Positions 24,464-32,881 of a stretch of 64,000 nucleotides of DNA are shown here, piece after piece. Source of the DNA: JANOZM01 sp031429355 (lineage in GTDB: Bacteria > Pseudomonadota > Gammaproteobacteria > Burkholderiales > Burkholderiaceae_E); contig JANOZM010000007.1 of the NCBI GenBank assembly GCA_031429355.1, positions 1-64,000 on the forward strand, given 5' to 3'. Numbering within the stretch: position 1 is the first letter of the stretch; the number at the start of each line of letters is the position of its first letter. A program made the position numbers and the translations under genes. Below the pieces are notes generated by a model that saw nothing but the letters and a program-made list of their open reading frames with translations, searched no databases and was not told where the DNA came from.

Positions 24464-25975
24464 TTGATCGCGTAAAACATTCTTTTGAACCTTACCCATG
24501 GTGTTACGCGGTAGTTCGACAACCACATGAATTCGCTTTGGCACTTTGAAATTTGCGATGCTTTGTTTAAGGCTCGCAATAATTGCAGCTTCATCTAGTT
24601 TTGCGCCAGCCTTCGCAACTACAACAGCAGTTACTGCCTCACCAAAATCGCGGTGCGGAACACCAATGACCGCTGACTCAGCGACACCATCTATTTCATC
24701 TAAGATTGATTCGATCTCTTTTGGATAAACATTAAAGCCACCACTGATAATTAAATCTTTAGAGCGACCAACAATAGAAACATAGCCGTTTAAATCGATC
24801 TTACCCACATCACCAGTTTTAAAATAACCATCACGAGTAAACTCTTCGGCGGTTTTTTCGGGCATTTGCCAGTAGCCAGAGAACACGCTAAGGCCTTTAA
24901 CTTGTATATCACCAATTTCATCGGTTTGCGTTGACTTGTCGTTAGCCATAACACGCAGTTGTAAGCCTGGCAGTGCAGCGCCTACGGTGCCAGCAATACG
25001 TTCGCCATCGAGCGGATTGGAAGTGAGCATAATAGTTTCGCTCATGCCGTAGCGCTCTAAAATTCGCTTGCCCGTGGTGACCTCGAATTGTTTAAACGTT
25101 TCGGTTAACAGAGGTGCAGAACCAGAAACAAACAAACGCATATTACGGGTTACACGGCTGGTAAATTTAGGGTTATCTAAAAGGCGCACATACATTGTGG
25201 GCACGCCCATAAATACGCTAGCCCGCTCGATATTTTGCAGTACAACTGTTGGATCAAATTTATTTAACCACAACATTTTGCTACCGCTTAGCAATGCGCC
25301 ATGTAGTGCTACGAACAAGCCGTGCACATGAAAAATCGGTAATGCGTGTAGCAGCACATCGGCTTTACGCCAGCCCCAAGATTTTTTCAAAATCAATGCA
25401 TTGGAGTACAAATTATCGTGGCTGAGCATGGCTCCTTTGCTACGCCCGGTCGTGCCTGAGGTATACAAAATTGCGGCAAGATCTTGTCCACTGCGCAGCA
25501 CGCAATTGTGGCGATCACTAAATGCTGCCGCAGTTTTTAATAAACTACCGTCACGTTTTTCACCCAAGGTGTACAGCTGCTGAACTTGATGCGCTTTTGT
25601 TAAGGGCGCAATCCAAATGGAATTTGCAGGGCTACAAATAACGATTGCTGGTTTAGCATTACCTAAAAAATAATCTAACTCGCTCGATTGATAAGCCGAA
25701 TTGAGCGGCACAAATACTAGGCCGGCACGTAAGGTTGCCAAATACAACATAACGGCTTCGGGCGACTTTTCGACCTGAACAGCCACGCGTGAGCCTAGTA
25801 CAATTTTTAAACTTTTAAACAAGTTTGCAATTTTTGCACTGCCCTGCTCTAGATCAGCCCATGTGTAGTAATTGGGTTTGCGTTTAGAGTCAGTGGCAAC
25901 TGCTTCTAAAGCACAGGCGCGCAGATCACTGGGGAACTGCGCGCGCAGTAATGCATACAAATTTTGATTATTCAA
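24452..25975 (-). CDS. matB: Malonyl-CoA synthetase (MatB-like acyl-CoA ligase)
   Basis: A 507-aa AMP-forming ligase of the ANL family. It carries the P-loop-like motif ILYTSGTTGRSKGAMLSH, the ADVLLHALPIFHVHGLFVA segment characteristic of MatB, ERYGMSET, and the C-terminal hinge GYVSIVGRSKDLIISGG followed by the catalytic Lys region (PRNTMGKVQKNVLR). MatB converts malonate to malonyl-CoA. A sister function in the same family (other short dicarboxylates) cannot be excluded. It sits 24 bases downstream of a Bug-type binding protein, which suggests uptake and activation of a dicarboxylate. Confidence 0.85.
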   Translation of the reverse strand: MNNQNLYALLRAQFPSDLRACALEAVATDSKRKPNYYTWADLEQGSAKIANLFKSLKIVLGSRVAVQVEKSPEAVMLYLATLRAGLVFVPLNSAYQSSELDYFLGNAKPAIVICSPANSIWIAPLTKAHQVQQLYTLGEKRDGSLLKTAAAFSDRHNCVLRSGQDLAAILYTSGTTGRSKGAMLSHDNLYSNALILKKSWGWRKADVLLHALPIFHVHGLFVALHGALLSGSKMLWLNKFDPTVVLQNIERASVFMGVPTMYVRLLDNPKFTSRVTRNMRLFVSGSAPLLTETFKQFEVTTGKRILERYGMSETIMLTSNPLDGERIAGTVGAALPGLQLRVMANDKSTQTDEIGDIQVKGLSVFSGYWQMPEKTAEEFTRDGYFKTGDVGKIDLNGYVSIVGRSKDLIISGGFNVYPKEIESILDEIDGVAESAVIGVPHRDFGEAVTAVVVAKAGAKLDEAAIIASLKQSIANFKVPKRIHVVVELPRNTMGKVQKNVLRDQFSV

Positions 25976-25999
25976 TTTCGATAACTTTTGCTCAAAAAC

Positions 26000-27061
26000 T
26001 TAATCTAACTTTGCACCCGAGTCTTTAACGACTTTAGCCCATTTGGTAATTTCGCTAGCCACTAATTTATTCATGTCTTCGCTTGATTGACCGCCTAACT
26101 CGGCACCTAAAGTATTCCAAATATCGCGTATTTCTTTGCCCGCCATTGCTTTAGCAATTTCTTGCTGCATTTTGACGACAACTTCTTTAGGGGTTCCTGC
26201 TGGAGCCCAAATGGCGTACCAAGTTTGCGCATCGTAACCAGTGATACCCGCTTCGGCTAAGGTAGGTACATCGGGCAAAGCAAATGAGCGTTTTGCAGAA
26301 CTAACTGCGAGCGCTTTTAGCTTTCCGGCTTTGATGTGTTGAATCGAACTGCCTAAGCCATCAAACATAAAATCGACCTGCCCCGCCAATAAGTCTTGCA
26401 GTGCCGGACCTGCGCCACGGTAGGGTACGTGGGTTGCAAAACTACGGGTTAGGGTTTTGTAGTATTCGACCGTTAAATGATGGGTCGTACCGTTGCCGGC
26501 AGATCCATAGTTAAACTTGCCCGGATTAGTTTTAATAATGCCAATAAACTCGGCAATATTGTTTGCTTTAATTCGGCTTGGATTAACCACCACCACGTTC
26601 GGTACAAAGCTAACGGGTGAAACAGCTACTAAATCTTTAGTTAAGTCATAGCCTAACTTTTGATACATAGTGACAGCTATTGTGTGATGCACAGCACCCA
26701 TTAAAAATGTGTAGCCGTCCGGTGCCGATTTAGCAGCAATTTCAGCACCTAAAGTACCGCCCGCGCCGCCGCGATTATCAATGACAACAGTTTGTCCTAA
26801 TTGTTGGCTAAGCACCTTGCTTAAAGGGCGGGCAAACGTATCGGTTCCGCCACCGGGTGGAAAGGGCACAACCAGTCGAATTGGCTTGTTAGGCCAGGCA
26901 CCCGATTGGGCGTAGGCGTCGTTAGTAACAAGAAGTCCTGCAACACTTAAAACTACGGTAGCAGCGACCGAAGTCAAAACGGAAGTACGAACGAAAGTAA
27001 AACCCGAAGCAACAACAGTCGCTTTTTTAACAAAGCTATTTTTTTGAACTGAATGAATCAC
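26000..27061 (-). CDS. Bug/TctC family tripartite tricarboxylate transporter binding protein
   Basis: A 353-aa periplasmic solute-binding protein with a long N-terminus and signal segment (cleavage near NDAYAQSG, about residue 52), then WPNKPIRLVVPFPPGGGTDTFARPLS, the family signature. Other motifs are QLGQTVVIDNRGGAGGTLGAE and VDFMFDGLGSS. Bug proteins are greatly expanded in Burkholderiales and bind carboxylates; membrane subunits are often absent, as here. It overlaps the lgt stop by four bases and precedes matB, so the group lgt-bug-matB is probably cotranscribed. Confidence 0.92.
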   Translation of the reverse strand: MIHSVQKNSFVKKATVVASGFTFVRTSVLTSVAATVVLSVAGLLVTNDAYAQSGAWPNKPIRLVVPFPPGGGTDTFARPLSKVLSQQLGQTVVIDNRGGAGGTLGAEIAAKSAPDGYTFLMGAVHHTIAVTMYQKLGYDLTKDLVAVSPVSFVPNVVVVNPSRIKANNIAEFIGIIKTNPGKFNYGSAGNGTTHHLTVEYYKTLTRSFATHVPYRGAGPALQDLLAGQVDFMFDGLGSSIQHIKAGKLKALAVSSAKRSFALPDVPTLAEAGITGYDAQTWYAIWAPAGTPKEVVVKMQQEIAKAMAGKEIRDIWNTLGAELGGQSSEDMNKLVASEITKWAKVVKDSGAKLD

Positions 27062-27858
27062 GTATTTTTCCTAAAGAACAAAACTAATCCCAATATGAAC
27101 ATGGGTATACACAACAATTGGCCCATCGTAGTACCACCGGCCAAAAATCCTAAAAATGCATCGGGCTGCCTTGCAAATTCAGCTATGAAACGAAAAATTG
27201 CATAGCCAATCAAAAACACTCCCGCTACATGTCCAGGCGGTCGCGGCCGCTTCGAGAACCACCAAACTATAGCGAATAACAACAGCCCTTCAAGGGCAAA
27301 CTGATAGAGCTGCGAAGGGTGGCGCGCTAGTGCTGAACCAGATTGCGGGAATACCATTGCCCAAGGAACCGAATCGGTAGTGCGCCCCCAGAGTTCACCG
27401 TTAATAAAGTTGCCCATACGTCCGGCGGCAAGGCCAGTTGGCACGAGGGGAGCAATAAAATCCATCAAACCAAGGTAGCTAATTTTTCGGCGTTTAGCGT
27501 AAACCAGCAAGGCCACAATCACGCCCAGTAGACCACCGTGAAACGACATACCGCCTTGCCAAATAGCTAGTGCTTCGAGTGGATGGGATAAATAGTACGC
27601 AGGCTTATAAAATAATACATAGCCCAAGCGACCACCTAAAATTACCCCGACCACTCCGAAAAAAAGCACATCTTCTAGTTGTTGCGGGCTTAGGCCACTT
27701 GATTTTGTATAGTGATTTTGTCCGCCGTTTATACCTAAGCGATGACGGCCTAAAAAGTAAAATAGGCCAAAAGCCACTAGGTACATCAAACCATACCAAT
27801 GAACCGCCAGTGGTCCTAGTTTTATTGCAATTGGGTCGAACTGAGGGTGTACCAACAT
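27058..27858 (-). CDS. lgt: Phosphatidylglycerol--prolipoprotein diacylglyceryl transferase
   Basis: Lgt attaches diacylglycerol to the lipobox cysteine of prolipoproteins in the inner membrane. The product is about 266 aa with seven helices. Motifs include LAVHWYGLMYLVAF, GQMSFHGG-type segment (QGGMSFHGGLLG), the Lgt signature GRMGNFINGELWGR, and RHPSQLYQFALEG. The ATG at 27858 (MLVHPQFDPIA) is chosen over an upstream extension of ten residues. Complete. Confidence 0.96.
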   Translation of the reverse strand: MLVHPQFDPIAIKLGPLAVHWYGLMYLVAFGLFYFLGRHRLGINGGQNHYTKSSGLSPQQLEDVLFFGVVGVILGGRLGYVLFYKPAYYLSHPLEALAIWQGGMSFHGGLLGVIVALLVYAKRRKISYLGLMDFIAPLVPTGLAAGRMGNFINGELWGRTTDSVPWAMVFPQSGSALARHPSQLYQFALEGLLLFAIVWWFSKRPRPPGHVAGVFLIGYAIFRFIAEFARQPDAFLGFLAGGTTMGQLLCIPMFILGLVLFFRKNT

Positions 27859-28120
27859 AAATTGATGCGACTCGCTGTAATCGGGCAACCGCTATTGTGC
27901 GACGACTTGCGAAGTTAACCAAACGCACCCTTGCAAAAGCGCAAAATTCATAACAACAATTTAAATTATTGTCTAGGCAAAGAGCCTCTTAGGCCATTGA
28001 TCCACGGTTTACCACCGATAAAGCCAGCCACAAAGCAGTCAGGCGGCTCGTTCGGCCATAATATATGCGCAAACGCAACAGCCAATTGTTGGCGACGTGC
28101 GGATGCGTTTTTTGAGCCAA

Positions 28121-29779
28121 ATGACGATTACAACAGCCACTGCACCCGATAGCGCGGTAAGACCTAACAGTCCATCAAAAATTGCGAATTCAAATCTCGC
28201 CAGTTTGATGGGTCCTGCCTTGGGTGCCCAGTCTATTGGTACAACAAATAGTGCTGGCATTCATTTAGGCGTAGTGGGTATTGACCCAAGTCAATCCGAA
28301 ATGGTTGTCGGTGGTCTGTATGCTCTTAAAGTGACTACGCCATCGACTCGTTTTGCACTACTCGCTACTAGCTTAAAAGCTGCGATGAATGCGGGTGTGC
28401 ATTGCACACTGATTACTAACTCGGCCCCAGAAGAAGTGTTGTCGCGGCTCGCCCAATGCACTTCATTTCCGGCCAACGATTTAGTCAAGCAAAAGCGGCT
28501 CAGCGTATTTTCAATGCAGGATGAGTTCTCAAAAAAACTGTTTCGCTTTGGTGCAGATCGTTTTGTGCAAGAGATTGAAAATTTTGAAATACCTGTTAAT
28601 AGTTTTATTGTTTTTGAGCAAGCCGATGATGTTTTAAGTCTGCACGACCTTTGGTTGGCAAGCCAACAAATTAAGGTGCTTAGCCAGTGGTTTAAGCGAC
28701 GTCAAACGACTGGGTTAATGGCATTTACCAGAAGTAATGCGCAACAAACAGCTGCGCTAAATGCTTTGATGGACAATCTTTCGGGCTTGGCTCGACTTGG
28801 CGCGGACAAAGCGGGTTTAGAGTTAACGTTTTTGTATTGGCAATCGAAAAACGGCGTAATGGCCGCGCGTAATTTCCATTTACGAAGTACCCATGATGGA
28901 GGCTACGAGGCCCAAGATCAACCGATCATGCGTGTACACGCAGTGCCTACAGCTTCTGCCATTGAGGTTTCGCAAGACGCACCACAAGCTAGTTACGACG
29001 ATGTTGTAGCCGATAAAAGCAAAACCATAGTGGGTGCATTCAGCACACCCAATTTGAGTGGCAACATTTCAAGTGAAATGGCAAAGCAAATTGCTGCACA
29101 AGTAACTGCACAGTTAGCTAGCGCACGAAACGGTTTAGTTGACTCAACTCAATTACCGGACAACTTACTCGCAGATAATAAACTTCCCGAGCCAAAAAAA
29201 GCCGCCCGGGATTCCACTTACTTTTTTATTCACAACGATCCGGAGTTTGAGAAGCTATCTTCCCTAATTGCTGGAAAATTCTGCTTTGCTCAAAGTGTTC
29301 CGGATATTTTGCACGTTGCATTGGAGCGCCCAAAGGCTATGATTCTGCTTACGGTTCATGCAAATCAAGAACTAAGCACTGTGGCCAACGCAATTCACAC
29401 CATTCGTAAAAACATCGGTGGTTTAGCGAAAATAGTGGTTTTCGAGCGCATGGGTTCATTGAGTGAAGCGCAGCACAATTTTTTAAAGCTTTGCGGCGTG
29501 AATGAAGTCATTTTAGAAGGCGAGGTAGCCAGTAACATTCCCGCACGATTACTCGACCTTCACGACAAAGCATCGAATGTTTCGGTTGAACCTAATTTCG
29601 ACATCATCCTGACTAGCATGGCCGCGCAGCTTGAAAAATCCAGCTTATCAACCTTTGGTTTAGAAAAAGATCAAATGATCCTTGCAGCAAGTGCTCAAAC
29701 TGATCAACTTGCTACAGCACCAACAGCTCAACGGGTTATCGAAAAGGCCAAACGTAGCTCGATGCGAACTGCGCGTTAA
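28121..29779 (+). CDS. bcsE: BcsE-like c-di-GMP-binding cellulose regulator
   Basis: BcsE binds c-di-GMP through a GIL domain and stimulates secretion of cellulose-type polymers. The product is about 552 aa from the ATG at 28121 (GTG 28097 and ATG 28103 are alternatives). The N-terminal half has a RecA-like inactive NTPase fold (SFIVFEQADDVLSLHDLWLA). The C-terminal half fits the GIL domain (YFFIHNDPEFEKLSSLIAGK to LKLCGVNEVILEG). The RxGD c-di-GMP motif of E. coli BcsE is not found; RMGS at about residue 443 is the closest. First gene of the 28-47 kb exopolysaccharide locus. Confidence 0.8.
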   Translation: MTITTATAPDSAVRPNSPSKIANSNLASLMGPALGAQSIGTTNSAGIHLGVVGIDPSQSEMVVGGLYALKVTTPSTRFALLATSLKAAMNAGVHCTLITNSAPEEVLSRLAQCTSFPANDLVKQKRLSVFSMQDEFSKKLFRFGADRFVQEIENFEIPVNSFIVFEQADDVLSLHDLWLASQQIKVLSQWFKRRQTTGLMAFTRSNAQQTAALNALMDNLSGLARLGADKAGLELTFLYWQSKNGVMAARNFHLRSTHDGGYEAQDQPIMRVHAVPTASAIEVSQDAPQASYDDVVADKSKTIVGAFSTPNLSGNISSEMAKQIAAQVTAQLASARNGLVDSTQLPDNLLADNKLPEPKKAARDSTYFFIHNDPEFEKLSSLIAGKFCFAQSVPDILHVALERPKAMILLTVHANQELSTVANAIHTIRKNIGGLAKIVVFERMGSLSEAQHNFLKLCGVNEVILEGEVASNIPARLLDLHDKASNVSVEPNFDIILTSMAAQLEKSSLSTFGLEKDQMILAASAQTDQLATAPTAQRVIEKAKRSSMRTAR

Positions 29780-29901
29780 GTGTAGCGTTTGCCCGACAAC
29801 GTTTCCGGCGAACCCATAAAAAAGACCACTCAGAATTGAACGCTGCGTGACTCCAAACGAGCCGCGTACAGTAGAAAAACCTATTATTTGTTGGTTTTTT
29901 T

Positions 29902-31275
29902 ATGCGTACCGTTCACTGCTCAGTTTTAACAATTGCCCTGGCCTGCCTGCCTTGGGAACCTGCGAGCGCGACCGAGGCTGAGCTACCACAAAAACCATCC
30001 ACTTTGGCCGCCAGCAACAGTGTTGCTACTCAAGTCGCGCCATTTCAGTATGTGCAAGGCGAACGCTGGAAAGCGCCCGACCCCGGAGAAATTATTGAAC
30101 GCAAAGGAGCTGCCAAGCAAGTCGAGCACCTGTTTACAGAAGGCAAGTACGAGCTGGCAGGAACCGAAGGCCTAGCATTAATTTCCAAAGAAAAAGTAGA
30201 CGAGCAACTTCAAGTAATGATTGCTAATAGTTTGGCTTGGACCGGCCGCACTAAAGAAGCTGGCCAGCTATATCGGGTGCTGCAAACCGGTAAGTACAAA
30301 ATGGAAGCTAAGCTCGGATTGGCCAATTTATATAGATGGGAAGGTCGTGATCATTTGGCTCACCCTTTATACAAAGAAGTTTTAACCTCACAGCCCGCTA
30401 ATACCGATGCTATCGAAGGGCTTGCACTATCGATGCGCGAGTTGCGTCCTAAAACTAGTATTGTATTGAGCGGCTCGGACGACTCCTCCGATGTAAAGAC
30501 ACGTAGTTGGTTAATCAATCATCGTTGGCGCGATGCTAGTTTAGCTAACGTTTGGGAAGTAGAAACGACCGGTTTAAATAGCGCAAATTTATCCTTAAAC
30601 TTGAAACGTCAAGCAGCCACATTAAGATATTCCGCACTTGAATCGTTTCTAAAACCCAAAGTCGAATTAGGTTCAGACGGTAAACATTTACTTTACGACC
30701 TCACTCTTGAAGTTCCAAACTTGCCGATCAAGGTAAGTGCAGGCCGAGTTAATTGGGGGGTGTTATCCAATAACCCAAGTTCTTTAGTTGCCGAACAAAC
30801 GGCCAACAAATTTAGTATTAGTGGATTAACCGATTTAAGCTTTGGAAAGATTGACGGCAGGATCAGCATTTACAAAGTTTCGGACGGCAATCAAGTGGTC
30901 ACAAGCAACCTAAATTTCACACCAGCGTGGCGATCTTTAGGGGCAAACATTAAGCCTTTAATGGGCTTCGAAACTCGCGGCACTACCTTTGCAACTACCC
31001 GTTATTGGTCGCCTGCAACGGGTTATGGTTCCGCATTTATAGGGTTTATGGGCGAATGGGAATCACGCAATTGGAATGTCTATGCTTCAGCCCAAGTGGG
31101 TACGCGGTTATACGGCGAAGCCGGCAGTAGTTGGAGCACATCAGCTGGTGGTAAATATTGGTTTACAGAGGATTGGAATGTTAGTTTGCGGTTTTGGGCA
31201 ATGGCAAGTCAGCGAGATTACTTGCGTTACAAAGCACGCTCGGTTTACTTCACCGTAGAAAAACTTTGGAACTAA
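29902..31275 (+). CDS. Short TPR plus outer-membrane beta-barrel protein (YaiO/PgaA-like exporter)
   Basis: A 457-aa exported protein with a signal peptide (cleavage near ASAT, residue 23). Residues 70-185 form TPR-like helices (VEHLFTEGKYELAGTEGLAL, EAKLGLANLYRWEGRDH). The rest is an amphipathic beta-strand pattern ending in YFTVEKLWN, a terminal aromatic as expected for a beta-barrel. The layout is that of the exporters of synthase-dependent polymers (BcsC, PgaA, PelB) in miniature, with two to four TPRs instead of about twenty. It sits directly upstream of the glycosyltransferase, so an export role is the best guess. Confidence 0.75.
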   Translation: MRTVHCSVLTIALACLPWEPASATEAELPQKPSTLAASNSVATQVAPFQYVQGERWKAPDPGEIIERKGAAKQVEHLFTEGKYELAGTEGLALISKEKVDEQLQVMIANSLAWTGRTKEAGQLYRVLQTGKYKMEAKLGLANLYRWEGRDHLAHPLYKEVLTSQPANTDAIEGLALSMRELRPKTSIVLSGSDDSSDVKTRSWLINHRWRDASLANVWEVETTGLNSANLSLNLKRQAATLRYSALESFLKPKVELGSDGKHLLYDLTLEVPNLPIKVSAGRVNWGVLSNNPSSLVAEQTANKFSISGLTDLSFGKIDGRISIYKVSDGNQVVTSNLNFTPAWRSLGANIKPLMGFETRGTTFATTRYWSPATGYGSAFIGFMGEWESRNWNVYASAQVGTRLYGEAGSSWSTSAGGKYWFTEDWNVSLRFWAMASQRDYLRYKARSVYFTVEKLWN

Positions 31276-31295
31276 AAAGAGCCTCACAAATTGGT

Positions 31296-32615
31296 ATGGC
31301 TGGCGCTGTCTTAGGAACGCTGGCTGTTGTCATTAGTCTTAGTTACGAATCAGTCGTTACTTCGAAGGCATCGTTCGCTCGTTTGTTTGAAAACTACGTG
31401 CTCGCAGCAATAAGTTTATATTTGGTGGTGTTTTTAGCACTACTAGTTATTCGCTACGCGGTGCTTATCTTGTACTCGTTTCTAGATCACCTAGAAGCGG
31501 TAAAACGCGGACCCGTAGTCATCGAAGAAAGACTAGAAGCTTCACTGCCGATGGTTTCATTGGTAGTTCCGGCCTACAACGAAGGCGTGGTAATCGAAGC
31601 CGCTATTCGTTCGCTGTTGCAGCTTGACTATCCCAACTACGAAATTTTAGTCATCGACGACGGATCAACCGATGACACATACGAAAAAGCACTTGCAGTT
31701 GCCAACGAATCTAAAACGGTTCAGGTACGCGTAATCACGAAAAAAAATGGCGGAAAAGCCGAAGCGCTAAACACCGGCATGAGCCAAGCCCATGGCGAGT
31801 TTATTTTAAATATGGATGGTGACTCAAAGATGTCACCTAATGTTATACGCGCTTGTATTAGACACTTTGACGATCCACGAATTGGTGCTGTTGCAGGCAA
31901 CGTAAAAGTCATTAATCGCGAAAATATTTGGGCCAATATTCAAGCGCTAGAATATGTTGAAGGCCTAGCAATGGCACGCAAAGCGCAAAGCTTTATGCGC
32001 GCCGTGAACATTATTCCCGGCCCATTGGGTATGTTTAGAAAAAGTGTTTTACAAGAGGTTGGTGGCTACGATCACGATACGTTTGCCGAAGACTGCGATT
32101 TGACACTTAAACTCTTAGTTCGTGGTTGGCATATTGCCTACGAACCAACTGCAGTAGCTTGGGTGGAAACGCCCAGCCGACTTTTAGATCTTTTAAAGCA
32201 ACGCTATCGTTGGACCCGTGGCATTTTGCAAGCCACTTCTAAACATAGTGCAGCACTTTGGCAACCCCGCAAAGCGGGTATAAATTGCTTCATTCTTTGG
32301 TACATGTTGTTCGAGGGCATCATGTGGCCCTTCTCTACTGTGTTGGGAAATTTATTTTTTGCCTACGTTGGACTGCAGTATGGCCTCGCCATTCTCTTGT
32401 TCTACTGGTGGCTGCAGTTAACGGCTTTGGATATTATTGCGGCGGCCTATTGCGTCATTATTGAAGACGAAGATCCCAAGCTAATTTATTACTCAATTAT
32501 GTTTAGATTGTTCTATATCAACATTATCGATATTTCAAAAGTATTTGCCACCATTGAAGAATGGCGTGGCAACACAATGACTTGGGGAAAGCTCGATCGC
32601 GAAGGAAAATTGTAA
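31296..32615 (+). CDS. PgaC-like processive family 2 glycosyltransferase
   Basis: A 439-aa membrane synthase, close to PgaC (441 aa) in size. All the motifs of an active processive GT2 are present: VIDDGST (Asp-Asp-Gly 121-123), NMDGDS (174-176), AEDCD (265-266 Glu-Asp) and QRYRW (302-306). Two N-terminal helices (about 33-62) and two or three C-terminal helices (about 325-400) frame the catalytic domain. There is no PilZ domain. The ATG at 31296 is preferred to an ATG at 31194 that lies inside the upstream gene. It is the only complete glycosyltransferase in the locus and probably makes the polymer, whose sugar is not predictable. Confidence 0.9.
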   Translation: MAGAVLGTLAVVISLSYESVVTSKASFARLFENYVLAAISLYLVVFLALLVIRYAVLILYSFLDHLEAVKRGPVVIEERLEASLPMVSLVVPAYNEGVVIEAAIRSLLQLDYPNYEILVIDDGSTDDTYEKALAVANESKTVQVRVITKKNGGKAEALNTGMSQAHGEFILNMDGDSKMSPNVIRACIRHFDDPRIGAVAGNVKVINRENIWANIQALEYVEGLAMARKAQSFMRAVNIIPGPLGMFRKSVLQEVGGYDHDTFAEDCDLTLKLLVRGWHIAYEPTAVAWVETPSRLLDLLKQRYRWTRGILQATSKHSAALWQPRKAGINCFILWYMLFEGIMWPFSTVLGNLFFAYVGLQYGLAILLFYWWLQLTALDIIAAAYCVIIEDEDPKLIYYSIMFRLFYINIIDISKVFATIEEWRGNTMTWGKLDREGKL

Positions 32616-32624
32616 GGGAATATT

Positions 32625-32852
32625 ATGGATTTAATTTCAATTCTAACGACCGTTATTTTAGCGACTACGATTGGCACAGTAATCGTAGGAGTTGCCGCGT
32701 ACGCCGCTTTCAAATTGCGTGATAAGCGTAAACCAAAGGCAAAACCGAAAAGTGAAGACGGCCAAGATACTCCAGTTCAAGAGGCTATTTTTTTGAAGCC
32801 GTATGAACCCACTATTGCAGCCGTTGTAACGCCTGCAAAAGCGGCGCACTAA
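32625..32852 (+). CDS. Small single-pass membrane protein beside the GT2
   Basis: A 75-aa protein with one hydrophobic helix (about residues 4-28, ISILTTVILATTIGTVIV) followed by a strongly basic segment (KLRDKRKPKAKPK) and a short acidic to neutral tail. It begins nine bases after the glycosyltransferase with a Shine-Dalgarno (AAGGGAA). Its place and topology recall PgaD, the small partner of PgaC, but it is about half that length and has one helix, so homology is not claimed. A partner of the synthase is the likely role. Confidence 0.65.
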   Translation: MDLISILTTVILATTIGTVIVGVAAYAAFKLRDKRKPKAKPKSEDGQDTPVQEAIFLKPYEPTIAAVVTPAKAAH

Positions 32853-32881
32853 AGCTCAACTGAACCGAACCAGTCTGCGCG

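Noticed and set aside
31194..31295. Longer start for the GT2
   Set aside because: An ATG at 31194 would place 82 bases inside the barrel gene. The extra residues have no similarity to GT2 N-termini.
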